Source: Wenjunlia vitaminophila DSM 41686
Lineage (GTDB): Bacteria; Actinomycetota; Actinomycetes; Streptomycetales; Streptomycetaceae
NCBI RefSeq assembly: GCF_000380165.1
Contig: NZ_KB904691.1
Span: 64,565-128,564, forward strand
Reading direction: 5' to 3'
DNA: 64,000 nt
A program made the position numbers and the translations under genes. The notes under the pieces are model-generated. The model made no database searches and was not told the DNA's origin. It saw only the letters and a program-made list of their open reading frames with translations. Below are positions 43,733 to 51,326 of the stretch, in pieces. Position 1 is the stretch's first letter, and every line of letters begins with the position of its first letter.

Positions 43733-44518
43733 TCAGACGAACCTGCGTTCCGCGAGGAACGCCGCGAGCTGACGGCCGCCCTCGCCCTCGTCCTTGACCA
43801 CCGTGCCCGCGGTGCGCGCCGGGCGCTCCGCCACCTCGTCCACCGCCGACCACGCCCCGGCGAGACCCACGTCGGCCGGGTCGATGCCCAGGTCGGACAG
43901 GTCAAGGGCGAGCACGGGCTTCTTCTTGGCGGCCATGATGCCCTTGAACGACGGGTACCGGGCCTCCCCGGACTGGTCCGTCACCGAGGCCACGGCCGGC
44001 AGCGCGGCCGAGAGCCGCTGGCTGGCGGTGTCCCCGTCCCGCCGTCCGTTGACCGTGCCGTCAGCGACGGAGACCTCCGACAGCAGGGTGACCTGGGGGA
44101 CCCCGAGGCGTTCGGCGAGCAGCGCGGGGAGCACGCCCATGACCCCGTCGGTGGAGGACATCCCGCACAGCACCAGGTCGTAGCCGATCTGCTCGACGGC
44201 CTTGGCCAGCACCAGCGAGGTGCCCATCACGTCGGTGCCGTGCAACGCCTCGTCGTTGACGTGCGCGGCCTTGTCGGCGCCCATGGACAGGGCCTTGCGG
44301 AGCGCGTCCTTCGCGTCGTCCCCGCCCATGGTCAGCACGGTGATCTCGACGTCGTCGTTCGCCTCCTTGATCTGGAGAGCCTGCTCGACGGCGTACTCGT
44401 CGAGCTCGGACAGCAGCCCGTCCACCGCGTCTCGGTCCGTGGTGTGGTCCTCGGCGAAGTGCCGGTCACCGGTGGCGTCGGGCACGTACTTCACACAGAC
44501 AACGATCCTCAAGCTCAC
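43733..44518 (-). CDS. etfB: Electron transfer flavoprotein subunit beta
   Basis: A 261-residue beta subunit of ETF. It begins MSLRIVVCVKYVPDATGDRH and has DGLLSELDEYAVEQALQIKE, TVLTMGGDDAKDALRKALSM, the AMP/adenine-binding region DLVLCGMSSTDGVMGVLPAL and SFKGIMAAKKKPV near the end, all standard for the family. Length is normal. ATG 44518 is the only sensible start. It is first gene of the etfB-etfA operon and divergent from the PlsC-type acyltransferase gene over 336 bp. Confidence 0.97.
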   Translation of the reverse strand: MSLRIVVCVKYVPDATGDRHFAEDHTTDRDAVDGLLSELDEYAVEQALQIKEANDDVEITVLTMGGDDAKDALRKALSMGADKAAHVNDEALHGTDVMGTSLVLAKAVEQIGYDLVLCGMSSTDGVMGVLPALLAERLGVPQVTLLSEVSVADGTVNGRRDGDTASQRLSAALPAVASVTDQSGEARYPSFKGIMAAKKKPVLALDLSDLGIDPADVGLAGAWSAVDEVAERPARTAGTVVKDEGEGGRQLAAFLAERRFV

Positions 44519-44854
44519 GCCTGTCTCCTACAGCTTCGGTCACGTCCGGCGCGGGGGGCCCTGGCTGCCGCTGTGCCCTGGCCACCGCTTCCTCGCAGCA
44601 TATGCGCACCCTACGCACGAGTACGCCAGCGCACGCGGTTCGGCCGAGCGGGTGAGCCGGCGGGCCGGCGACCGTGGCGGGCCGGTCCGCCGCCGCGGAC
44701 GTGACGAGAATCTCCGTGCACGGCGGGCCCGGGGACGTGACTCGGTCCGCCCCGTGGGGCACGATCGGCCAACCGCCGCCGTTACCTACGGCAGTACTCG
44801 ACTTGTGCTCGGGCCACGGCACACATCCACGGCCCGTGAGGGAAGGTGTAGCTC
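44519..44854. other. Divergent intergenic region
   Basis: 336 bp between etfB and the acyltransferase gene. It must carry both promoters. The strand-shadow frames here have poor codon bias. No obvious palindrome or riboswitch-like structure found. Confidence 0.4.
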
Positions 44855-45571
44855 GTGGCCGAACTGGTCTACCCGCCGGTCATCGCGGCGGCGCGCACGA
44901 TGTTCCGGGTCCTCGACTGGAAGATCGACCTTGCGGGCGCCGAGTGGGTTCCACGCAGCGGTGGCGCGCTGCTGGTCAGCAACCACATCAGCTACCTGGA
45001 CTTCGTCTTCTGCGGCCAGGCGGCGCAGCCGTCCCGGCGGCTGGTGCGGTTCATGGCCAAGCAGTCGGTGTTCGACCACCGGATCTCCGGTCCGCTGATG
45101 CGGGGCATGCGGCACATCCCGGTGGACCGGGCGGACGGGGTCCAGGCGTTCCAGCACGCGCTGCGGGCGCTGCAGGACGGCGAGGTGGTCGGGGTGTTCC
45201 CCGAGGCCACCATCAGCCGCTCCTTCACCCTCAAGCGCTTCAAGTCGGGCGCCGCGAGGCTGGCGACCGAGGCCGGGGTGCCGATGGTGCCGATGGCCCT
45301 GTGGGGGACCCAACGGCTGTGGACCAAGGGCCGCCCGCGCAACTTCTCCCGCAGTCACATCCCGGTGCGCATCCGGGTCGGCGAGCCGCTGCGGCCGGAG
45401 CCCGACGAGAAGCCCGACGCCCTGACCGACCGGCTGCGGGACCGGGTGGAGACGCTGTTGGTGCAGGCCCAGCAGGACTACCCGGACCGGCCGAAGGGCC
45501 CGGACGACGGCTGGTGGTTGCCGGCGCACCTCGGCGGCACCGCGCCCACCCCGGAGCAGGCCCGGCAGTGA
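44855..45571 (+). CDS. Lysophospholipid acyltransferase (PlsC family)
   Basis: A 238-residue 1-acyl-glycerol-3-phosphate acyltransferase-type enzyme, acylating lysophosphatidic acid or a related lipid at the membrane. Block I is NHISYLDFVF (NHx4D), block II RFMAKQSVFDH, block III VFPEATISRSF (FPEGT-like; Ala replaces Gly, Ile follows Thr), block IV VPMALWGTQR. No strong transmembrane helix is seen, so it is probably peripheral. The start GTG 44855 has GGGAAGG upstream. Neighbouring etfBA suggests general lipid metabolism, but the genes are divergent. Confidence 0.9.
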   Translation: MAELVYPPVIAAARTMFRVLDWKIDLAGAEWVPRSGGALLVSNHISYLDFVFCGQAAQPSRRLVRFMAKQSVFDHRISGPLMRGMRHIPVDRADGVQAFQHALRALQDGEVVGVFPEATISRSFTLKRFKSGAARLATEAGVPMVPMALWGTQRLWTKGRPRNFSRSHIPVRIRVGEPLRPEPDEKPDALTDRLRDRVETLLVQAQQDYPDRPKGPDDGWWLPAHLGGTAPTPEQARQ

Positions 45572-45578
45572 CGGGAGC

Positions 45579-45604
45579 GGCGGCCGTGCCCGGGCACGGC
45601 CGCC
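45579..45604. terminator. Bidirectional terminator
   Basis: A continuous 26-bp perfect palindrome (13-bp arms) between the convergent acyltransferase and threonine-aldolase-like genes. Confidence 0.75.
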
Positions 45605-45614
45605 CACCGCGCGG

Positions 45615-46775
45615 TCACTGCCGGGGCTGCTCCTTGGCCATCTCCTCGGCGATGGCCGCGGCGAAGCCGTCGATGTCCTCCTCGGTGGTGTCGAAGGAGC
45701 ACATCCAGCGCACCTCTCCGGTGTGTTCGTCCCAGAAGTAGAACCGGTAGCGCTTCTGGAGCCGCTCGCTGACCTGTCGGGGCAGCAGGGCGAAGACCGC
45801 GTTGGACTGCACCGGCCGCACCACGGTGACCCCGTCCACCGTCCGCACGGCCGCCTCGAGCCGGCGGGCCATGGCGTTGGCGTGGCCCGCGCTGCGCAGC
45901 CACAGGTCCCCGGCGAGCAGCGCCTCGAACTGCACGGCGACGAAGCGCATCTTCGAGGCGAGCTGCATCGACAGCTTGCGCAGGTACAGGAGGTTGCGGA
46001 CCCGGTCCGGGTTGAGCACCACGACGGCCTCGCCGAACAGCAGACCGTTCTTGGTGCCGCCGAAGGAGAGCAGGTCCACGCCGGCGTCGGTGGTGAAGGC
46101 GCGCAGCGGGGCGTCGAGGGTGGCCGCCGCGTTGGCGAGCCTGGCCCCGTCCAGGTGCACCAGCATCCCGAGCTCGTGGGCGTGGTCGCAGATCGCCCGG
46201 ACCTCCTCGACGGTGTAGCAGGTGCCGAGTTCCGTGGTCTGGGTGATGGAGACCACCTGGGGTCGGGCGCGGTGCTCGTCGTCCCAGCCCCAGGCCTGTC
46301 GGTCGATCAGCTCGGGGGTGAGCTTGCCGTCCGGCGTGGGGACGGTGAGCAGCTTCAGCCCGGCCACCTTCTCCGGTGCGCCGCACTCGTCCACGTTGAT
46401 GTGGGCGCTCTCCGCGGCGATCACGGCGCCGAAGCGGTCGGTGACCGCTTGGAGGCCGACCACGTTGGCCCCGGTGCCGTTGAACACGAAGAAGGCCTCG
46501 GCGCGGGGGCCGAAGTGGCGGCGGAACACCTGCTGTACGGCCGCGGTGTAGTCGTCCTCGCCGTAGGCGACCTGGTGGCCGCCGTTGGCCAAGGTCAGGG
46601 CGGCGAGGACCTCCGGGTGCGCCCCGGCGTAGTTGTCGCTGGCGAATCCGCGCACCGACGGGTCGTGGTGGCGCACCGCGTCGGTCCCCGGCGGGGTTCC
46701 GGAGGGGCCGCCGTGGGGCCCGTCGTCGGCGCGGTTCTGGTCGTCGGGGGTCACTTGGGTTGGGGCGTCAGCCAC
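45615..46775 (-). CDS. Low-specificity threonine aldolase-like PLP enzyme
   Basis: A 386-residue fold-type I PLP enzyme of the beta-eliminating lyase/threonine aldolase group. Motifs: GFASDNYAGAHPEVLAAL, FFVFNGTGANVVGLQA, SAHINVDECGAPEKVAG, MLVHLDGARLANAAAT (cofactor Asp) and LLSFGGTKNGLLFGEAVV with the Schiff-base Lys present. An N-terminal acidic extension of about 40 residues precedes the fold. The start is taken as GTG 46775, behind GGAAAG and overlapping the stop codon region of the upstream SDR gene by 25 bp, which implies translational coupling. Substrate could be threonine, allo-threonine or a related beta-hydroxy amino acid. It forms a cluster with SDR and DUF6421 genes. Confidence 0.9.
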   Translation of the reverse strand: MADAPTQVTPDDQNRADDGPHGGPSGTPPGTDAVRHHDPSVRGFASDNYAGAHPEVLAALTLANGGHQVAYGEDDYTAAVQQVFRRHFGPRAEAFFVFNGTGANVVGLQAVTDRFGAVIAAESAHINVDECGAPEKVAGLKLLTVPTPDGKLTPELIDRQAWGWDDEHRARPQVVSITQTTELGTCYTVEEVRAICDHAHELGMLVHLDGARLANAAATLDAPLRAFTTDAGVDLLSFGGTKNGLLFGEAVVVLNPDRVRNLLYLRKLSMQLASKMRFVAVQFEALLAGDLWLRSAGHANAMARRLEAAVRTVDGVTVVRPVQSNAVFALLPRQVSERLQKRYRFYFWDEHTGEVRWMCSFDTTEEDIDGFAAAIAEEMAKEQPRQ

Positions 46776-47503
46776 TGGCGCTTTCCGTTCACTTCCTCGG
46801 CCGGCCGGGTCCACAGGCCGGCGATGGCCTCGGCCAGCTCGGCGACGTCGGTGTATCCCGGGAACTTCGCTTCCGGGCGCTGGGCCCGCATCTGGTCGTG
46901 CACCAGCGCCTTGACCACCAGGATCGTAGCCGCGGCGGTGGGCCCGGACTCACCTCCGGCCCTGCGGAAGGAGTCCGCGAGCGCCAGGGTCCACGCCTCG
47001 GTGGCCGCCTTGGCGGTGGCGTACGCGGCGTTGCCGGCGGTCGGTTTGCCCGCGCCGGCCGCGCTGACCACGACGAACCGGCCGTGGGGACTGGCCAGCA
47101 GCGGGTCGTGGAACGCCAGCGAGGTGTGCTGGACGGTCCGCACCAGGAGGTTGTGCAGCAGGTCCCAGTCGGCGAGGTCGGTCTGCGGGAACGAGGGCGC
47201 GCCGCGCCAGCCGCCCACCAGGTGGACCAGGCCGTCGGTCCGGCCGAGGTCCTTCTCGGTGCGGACGGCCCACTCCCGGGTGGCCTGCGCGTCGAGCAGG
47301 TCCACGGTCTCGGTGCGGACCGGGGGGGCCGCGGGCGCGTGGCGGGCGGCGTCCTCGGCCGCGGCGGCGAGCCCTTCGGCGTCCCGGTCGCAGGCGACGA
47401 CGGTGGCGCCGGCCGAGGCGAGCCGGCGCAGCGCCGCCTGTCCCGCCGGCCCCGCCGCCCCGGCCACCGCGATGACCGCGCCGTCGAGGTCCTGGGCGTT
47501 CAT
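46751..47503 (-). CDS. Short-chain dehydrogenase/reductase (SDR)
   Basis: A 250-residue cytosolic SDR. The cofactor motif is VIAVAGAAGPAGQAALRRLA (a G-rich variant of TGxxxGxG), followed by VVACDRD, LVHLVGGWRG (NAG-equivalent altered), catalytic VVVSAAGAG and YATAKAAT with Tyr and Lys retained. The altered NAG (VGG) and the Ser context are unusual but within the family. ATG 47503 follows AGGTGAC; a GTG three codons earlier is possible. Its 3' end overlaps the threonine-aldolase-like gene. The DUF6421 gene is upstream on the same strand with a hairpin between. Confidence 0.88.
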   Translation of the reverse strand: MNAQDLDGAVIAVAGAAGPAGQAALRRLASAGATVVACDRDAEGLAAAAEDAARHAPAAPPVRTETVDLLDAQATREWAVRTEKDLGRTDGLVHLVGGWRGAPSFPQTDLADWDLLHNLLVRTVQHTSLAFHDPLLASPHGRFVVVSAAGAGKPTAGNAAYATAKAATEAWTLALADSFRRAGGESGPTAAATILVVKALVHDQMRAQRPEAKFPGYTDVAELAEAIAGLWTRPAEEVNGKRQWLTPQPK

Positions 47504-47591
47504 AGATGTCACCTAATCCCGTCTGGGTCGTGTGGGGGCTGTGCTCCGGGAGGCGATGGTACGAGCCCACGGGTGTCCACCGTCCCGGGAA

Positions 47592-47618
47592 CCGGCCCCG
47601 GTCGGTGACCGGGGCCGG
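47592..47618 (-). terminator. Hairpin between DUF6421 and SDR genes
   Basis: CCGGCCCCGGTC at 47592-47603 pairs perfectly with 47607-47618 around GGT, just after the DUF6421 stop codon. It may end or attenuate the DUF6421 transcript before the SDR gene. Confidence 0.7.
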
Positions 47619-47624
47619 GACGGT

Positions 47625-49046
47625 TCAGGCCGCCGCGCGGGCGGTGATCCCCCGGGTGGAGGCGATCACGTCGCGCAGCTTCTTGTTCAGGGCCTCGTAG
47701 AACATGCTCAGCGGGAACTCGTCCGGCAGCACCTGGTCCACCAGCTTGCGCGGGGGCTGGTCGAGCGGCAGCGCCTCGGGGCCCTTGGCCCAGACCGAAC
47801 CGGGGTGCGGGGACAGGTACCGGGAGACCAGCTCGTAGGCGGCGAGCCAGTGGACCACCTTGGGCCGGTCGATGCCGGCGCGGTACAGCTCGTCGATCTC
47901 GGTGCTCAGGCGCTGGGTCACGGACGCCGCGAGCTCCCAGTCGAAGCGCAGGGTGTTGTCCGTCCACCGCAGCGCGTCGTGCTTGTGCAGGTAGGCGAAG
48001 AGGAGCTGCCCGCCGAGGCCGTCATAGTTGCGCACCCGCTGCCCGGTGATCGGGAACCGGAAGAGCCGGTCGAAGAGCATGGCGTACTGCAGGCAGCGGC
48101 CGAGCTCCCGGGTCCGCTCGTCGGCGCCCTCGGCCTCCAGCCGCACCCCTTCCCGGAACGCGGTCAGGTCGCAGCGCAGCTCCTCCAGGGCGTACATCCA
48201 GAACGGCGCCCGCTGTTTGATCATGAACGGGTCGAACGGCAGGTCGCCGTGGCTGTGGGTGCGGTCGTGGATCAGGTCCCAGAGCACGAACGTCTCCAGG
48301 GAGCGGTCCTGGTCGGTGATCAGTCGCTCGGCCTCCTCCGGCAGCTCGAGGCCGAGGGAGGCGACGGCGGCCTGGCTCACCCGGCGGAACCGGGCGGCCT
48401 CGCGGTCGCAGAAGATCCCGCCCCAGGAGAAGCGCTCCGGGACCTCGCGCACGGCGATCGTCTCCGGGAACAGCACGGCGGAGTTGGTGTCGTACCCGGC
48501 GGTGAAGTCGTCGAAGGTGATGGGCACGAACATCGGGTTGTCGTAACGGGTCCGTTCCAGCTCGGCGAGCCAGTCGGGCCAGAACACCCGCAGCAGCACC
48601 GCCTCGAAGTTCCGGTCCGGGTTGCCGTTCTGGGTGTACATGGGGAAGAGCACCAGGTGCTGCAGGCCGTCCACCCGGTTGGCGGCGGGCTGGAAGGCCA
48701 GCAGGGAGTCCAGGAAGTCGGGCACGCCGAACCCGTCCCTGCCCCAGCCCTCCAGGTCGGCGACGAGCGCCTGCAGGTAGGCGGCGTCGTGCGGGAACAT
48801 CGGCGCCAGGGCCTCCACCGAGGCCACCATCCGCCGCAGCTCCCCCTGCACGGCGGCACGGTCGGGGGCTCCCTCCGCGGCGAAGTCGATGGAGCCGTCG
48901 TTGGCCTGCCAGGGGCGCACCGTCTCCACGGCGTCTTTCAGCCCGGCCCACGCGGGATGCCTCTCCGCCCCTACGGCATGACCTCCACCGACGGCCGTCG
49001 CGAGAAGTTTGCCGTCCTCCACCGTCTGGGACAGGAGATTTTCCAT
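47625..49046 (-). CDS. DUF6421 family protein
   Basis: A 473-residue uncharacterised cytosolic protein. I recognise it as the actinobacterial DUF6421 family. Conserved-looking segments: MVASVEALAPMFPHDAAYLQ, NGNPDRNFEAVLLRVFWPDW, VLWDLIHDRTHSHGDLPFDP, and FRFPITGQRVRNYDGLGGQL. HDRTHSHGD at residues 260-268 is rich in possible metal ligands (His260, Asp261, His264, His266, Asp268) and suggests a metalloenzyme; this is inference. ATG 49046 has only a weak ribosome site. The promoter region carries a palindrome centred between -35-like and -10-like boxes. SDR and threonine-aldolase-like genes follow on the same strand. Confidence 0.85.
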   Translation of the reverse strand: MENLLSQTVEDGKLLATAVGGGHAVGAERHPAWAGLKDAVETVRPWQANDGSIDFAAEGAPDRAAVQGELRRMVASVEALAPMFPHDAAYLQALVADLEGWGRDGFGVPDFLDSLLAFQPAANRVDGLQHLVLFPMYTQNGNPDRNFEAVLLRVFWPDWLAELERTRYDNPMFVPITFDDFTAGYDTNSAVLFPETIAVREVPERFSWGGIFCDREAARFRRVSQAAVASLGLELPEEAERLITDQDRSLETFVLWDLIHDRTHSHGDLPFDPFMIKQRAPFWMYALEELRCDLTAFREGVRLEAEGADERTRELGRCLQYAMLFDRLFRFPITGQRVRNYDGLGGQLLFAYLHKHDALRWTDNTLRFDWELAASVTQRLSTEIDELYRAGIDRPKVVHWLAAYELVSRYLSPHPGSVWAKGPEALPLDQPPRKLVDQVLPDEFPLSMFYEALNKKLRDVIASTRGITARAAA

Positions 49047-49092
49047 GACTACCCCTTGTGAGCCGAAGAACCATCGGTTTCAGCAGGGTATA

Positions 49093-49131
49093 TGCAGGTG
49101 TTCCTGCACTCAAGAGGATCTACAGCAGATC
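49093..49131. promoter_or_regulatory. Operator-like palindromes in the DUF6421 promoter
   Basis: TGCAGG-TGTT-CCTGCA (49093-49108) and GATCT-ACAGC-AGATC (49117-49131). On the minus strand the first palindrome lies between TTGAGT (-35-like) and TATACC (-10-like), a repressor position. The spacing between the boxes is shorter than ideal. Confidence 0.5.
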
Positions 49132-49287
49132 GTCCCGTTCGGAACCGCAGTTACCGATGTTCTTGCTGTAGCCGCTGGGGCTTGTCTGCCCCGTATCCGA
49201 AGTTCTATGCCAGTGGGGTGCACGACATGCACGCACCGCCCCTCCCGGGCGCACGATGGAGGGGTCTGAAGGGAGAAAGGGGAGGAC

Positions 49288-49419
49288 ATGAGCACCCGCG
49301 ACGTCATAGCCCTGGCGCTGATCACCGGTTTCGTCCTCGGAATCGCCGAGGTCAGGGACGTCTACTCCGCCCAGGACCCGCCGCCCGCCCGGCCCCAGGT
49401 GACCACCTCCGCACGCTGA
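49288..49419 (+). CDS. 43-residue membrane peptide
   Basis: A small open frame missed by length cut-offs. ATG 49288 is preceded by a strong GGGGAGGAC. The translation starts MSTRDVIALALITGFVLGIA (one hydrophobic helix) and continues with a short acidic and proline-rich tail, EVRDVYSAQDPPPARPQVTT. Codons mostly end in G or C. No family recognised. It is divergent from the DUF6421 gene and precedes the cytosolic GDPD gene on the same strand by 118 bp. Confidence 0.6.
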   Translation: MSTRDVIALALITGFVLGIAEVRDVYSAQDPPPARPQVTTSAR

Positions 49420-49537
49420 CCCGCGTCTCCACCGGCCGTGTCGGTCCGCCGGTGCTGTCGGTCCCCCGGCGCTCCGGCTAGGCTGCGGACCCGTCCCGCC
49501 CCGACGAGGGGCGACGAACCCGTGGAGGCGGTCCGCC

Positions 49538-50254
49538 GTGAGTTTCCTCACCATCGGCCACCGGGGCGTGATGGGCGTCGAGCCCGAGAACACCCTGCGC
49601 TCGTTCGTCCGCGCGGACCGCGAGGGCCTCGACGTCATCGAACTCGACCTGCACCTCAGCTCGGACGGCGCGCTGGTGGTGATGCACGACGCCACCGTGG
49701 ACCGCACCACCGACGGGACCGGCGCCATCAGCGACCTCACCCTCGCCGAACTGCGCTCCCTGGACGCCGGCGGGGGTGAGCGGGTGCCGGTGTTCGAGGA
49801 GGTCCTCGACGCGGTGGACGCCCCCCTCCAGGCCGAGATCAAGGACCGGGCCGCGGCACGCGCCCTCGCCGAGGTGATGCGCCGCCGGAACCTGCTGGAG
49901 CGCGTCACCGTGATCTCGTTCCACGACGACGCGCTGCGCGAGGTCGCCGAGCACCTGCCCGGGGTCCGCACCGCGCTGGTGGCCAGCCGCTACGGCGAGG
50001 AGGTGGTGGACCGGGCGGCAGCGGTGGGCGCCCCGATGGCGGTGCTCAACCTGCGCCGGCTCACGCTGTCCATCGTGGAACGGCTGCACGCCAGGGACAT
50101 CGCGGTCGTGTCCTGGGTGGTGAACACCCCCCGGGACCTGCTGCTGGCCAGGACGCTTGGCGTGGACGGTGGCACCACCGACTTCCCGCAGGTCAAACGG
50201 GCGGTGGAGGCCGAGGAGGCCGGCACCAGGGAGATGGCCGGCAGGCCCGGGTGA
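49538..50254 (+). CDS. Cytosolic glycerophosphodiester phosphodiesterase
   Basis: A 238-residue GDPD without signal peptide. It starts VSFLTIGHRGVMGVEPENTL and contains IELDLHLSSDGALVVMHDAT (metal and catalytic residues), DRTTDGTGAISDLTLAELRS, LQAEIKDRAA and VVSWVVNTPRDL. Canonical motifs (HRG, ExD, HD) are complete. GTG 49538 follows GTGGAGGCGG. It would turn glycerophosphodiesters entering the cytosol into glycerol-3-phosphate. It is distinct in sequence from the secreted GDPD at 14.3 kb. Confidence 0.93.
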   Translation: MSFLTIGHRGVMGVEPENTLRSFVRADREGLDVIELDLHLSSDGALVVMHDATVDRTTDGTGAISDLTLAELRSLDAGGGERVPVFEEVLDAVDAPLQAEIKDRAAARALAEVMRRRNLLERVTVISFHDDALREVAEHLPGVRTALVASRYGEEVVDRAAAVGAPMAVLNLRRLTLSIVERLHARDIAVVSWVVNTPRDLLLARTLGVDGGTTDFPQVKRAVEAEEAGTREMAGRPG

Positions 50255-50334
50255 CGCCGTCGCGGCCACCCGCGGCCCGGAGGTGACCCCTGCGGAGCGG
50301 CGCGGCGGTGTTCCCCGGAACGCCCCCGCGCACC

Positions 50335-50340
50335 TACAGT
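50335..50340 (+). promoter_or_regulatory. -10 hexamer TACAGT of the VOC gene
   Basis: TACAGT ends 6 bases before ATG 50347, placing the transcription start at the codon. Confidence 0.5.
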
Positions 50341-50346
50341 CCCGGG

Positions 50347-50733
50347 ATGGTCAACGTTCTCAGCAGCCGGGTGCTGCTCCACCCCACGGATCTGGAACGG
50401 ACCCGCGCCTTCTACCGGGACGGCCTCGGACTCGCCATCTACCGCGAGTACGGGACGGGCTCCCAGCGCGGCACGGTCTTCTTCCTCGGCGGCGGCTTCC
50501 TGGAGGTGACGGGCGGGTCGCCGGAGCCGCCCGCGCCCGGCCTCGAGCTGTGGCTCCAGGTGGCCGACGCCGAGGCCGTCCACCGGGAGCTGGCCGAGCG
50601 CGGGATCGAGGTGCTGGGGCCACCCACCCGACAGCCGTGGGGCCTGATCGAGATGTGGCTCACCGACCCGGACGGGGTGCGGATCGTCATCGTCGAGACC
50701 CCCGAGGACCACCCCCTCCGCTACCGACCCTGA
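50347..50733 (+). CDS. VOC (glyoxalase/bleomycin-resistance) family protein
   Basis: A 128-residue two-module VOC fold: VLLHPTDLERTRAFYRDGLG, LAIYREYGTGSQRGTVFFLG, FLEVTGGSP, then LWLQVADAEAVHRELAERGI and MWLTDPDGVRIVIVETPEDH. Metal-ligand positions (His12-type at LLHPTD, Glu near FLEVT, Glu in VETPE) are plausible. No substrate can be assigned. ATG 50347 is supported by the -10 TACAGT at 50335-50340 (leaderless). It is convergent with the YCII-type gene. Confidence 0.9.
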   Translation: MVNVLSSRVLLHPTDLERTRAFYRDGLGLAIYREYGTGSQRGTVFFLGGGFLEVTGGSPEPPAPGLELWLQVADAEAVHRELAERGIEVLGPPTRQPWGLIEMWLTDPDGVRIVIVETPEDHPLRYRP

Positions 50734-50813
50734 GGCCCGTGTCTCCCACGGACCGCCGCGTCCCGGTCCCGCAGGGTCACACGTTCCGGACCGGGCCCGC
50801 GGGCCCGTCTCGG

Positions 50814-51152
50814 TCAGACGGTGGGGTCGGGCATGATCTCCCGCACCTCCTGCGCACAGCGGCACGCGGCAGCGATCTTGGCAGCCCACTCCAGCGCGTC
50901 CTCACGCGAGGGCACATCGATGACCGCGAACCCGCCGAGCACCGCCTTGGTCTCCGGGTACGGGCCCTTGGTGACGGTCCCGTCGGTGGACACGACGCTC
51001 GCCCGCTGCCTTTGCAGTCCACCACCGAACACCCACACACCGGCGTCCCGGGCCTCACGCACCACCTCGAGCGAGGCCTTGGCCACCTCGGGCAACTCCT
51101 CCTCGGGGAAGGTCATCGCACCGTCATCGAACGAGATCAAGTACCGCGACAT
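50814..51152 (-). CDS. YCII-related (DGPF-type) protein
   Basis: A 112-residue dimeric alpha+beta-barrel protein of the YCII family: MSRYLISFDDGAMTFPEEEL, VWVFGGGLQRQRASVVSTDG, VTKGPYPETKAVLGGFAVID, SREDALEWAAKIAAACRCAQ and VREIMPDPTV. The TKGPYPETKxxLGGF signature is the classic DGPF/PhnB-like element, often near sigma factors, although none is adjacent here. ATG 51152 follows AGGGGAG. Function of the family is unsettled. Confidence 0.9.
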   Translation of the reverse strand: MSRYLISFDDGAMTFPEEELPEVAKASLEVVREARDAGVWVFGGGLQRQRASVVSTDGTVTKGPYPETKAVLGGFAVIDVPSREDALEWAAKIAAACRCAQEVREIMPDPTV

Positions 51153-51326
51153 GCAGGGCTCCCCTGGTAGAGGCCGCCTTCGGCCGCCTCTCACCCTACG
51201 ACCAGCGCCTCCCTTCAGGACCGGCGCTTCCCCACCTCCCGACACGTGCCCGGGGGGCGGACCCGCCGCCCGCGCGGACGCCGGGAGACGTCAGCGGGCG
51301 GCGGTCCGCACCCGGCCGGGGTCGGG

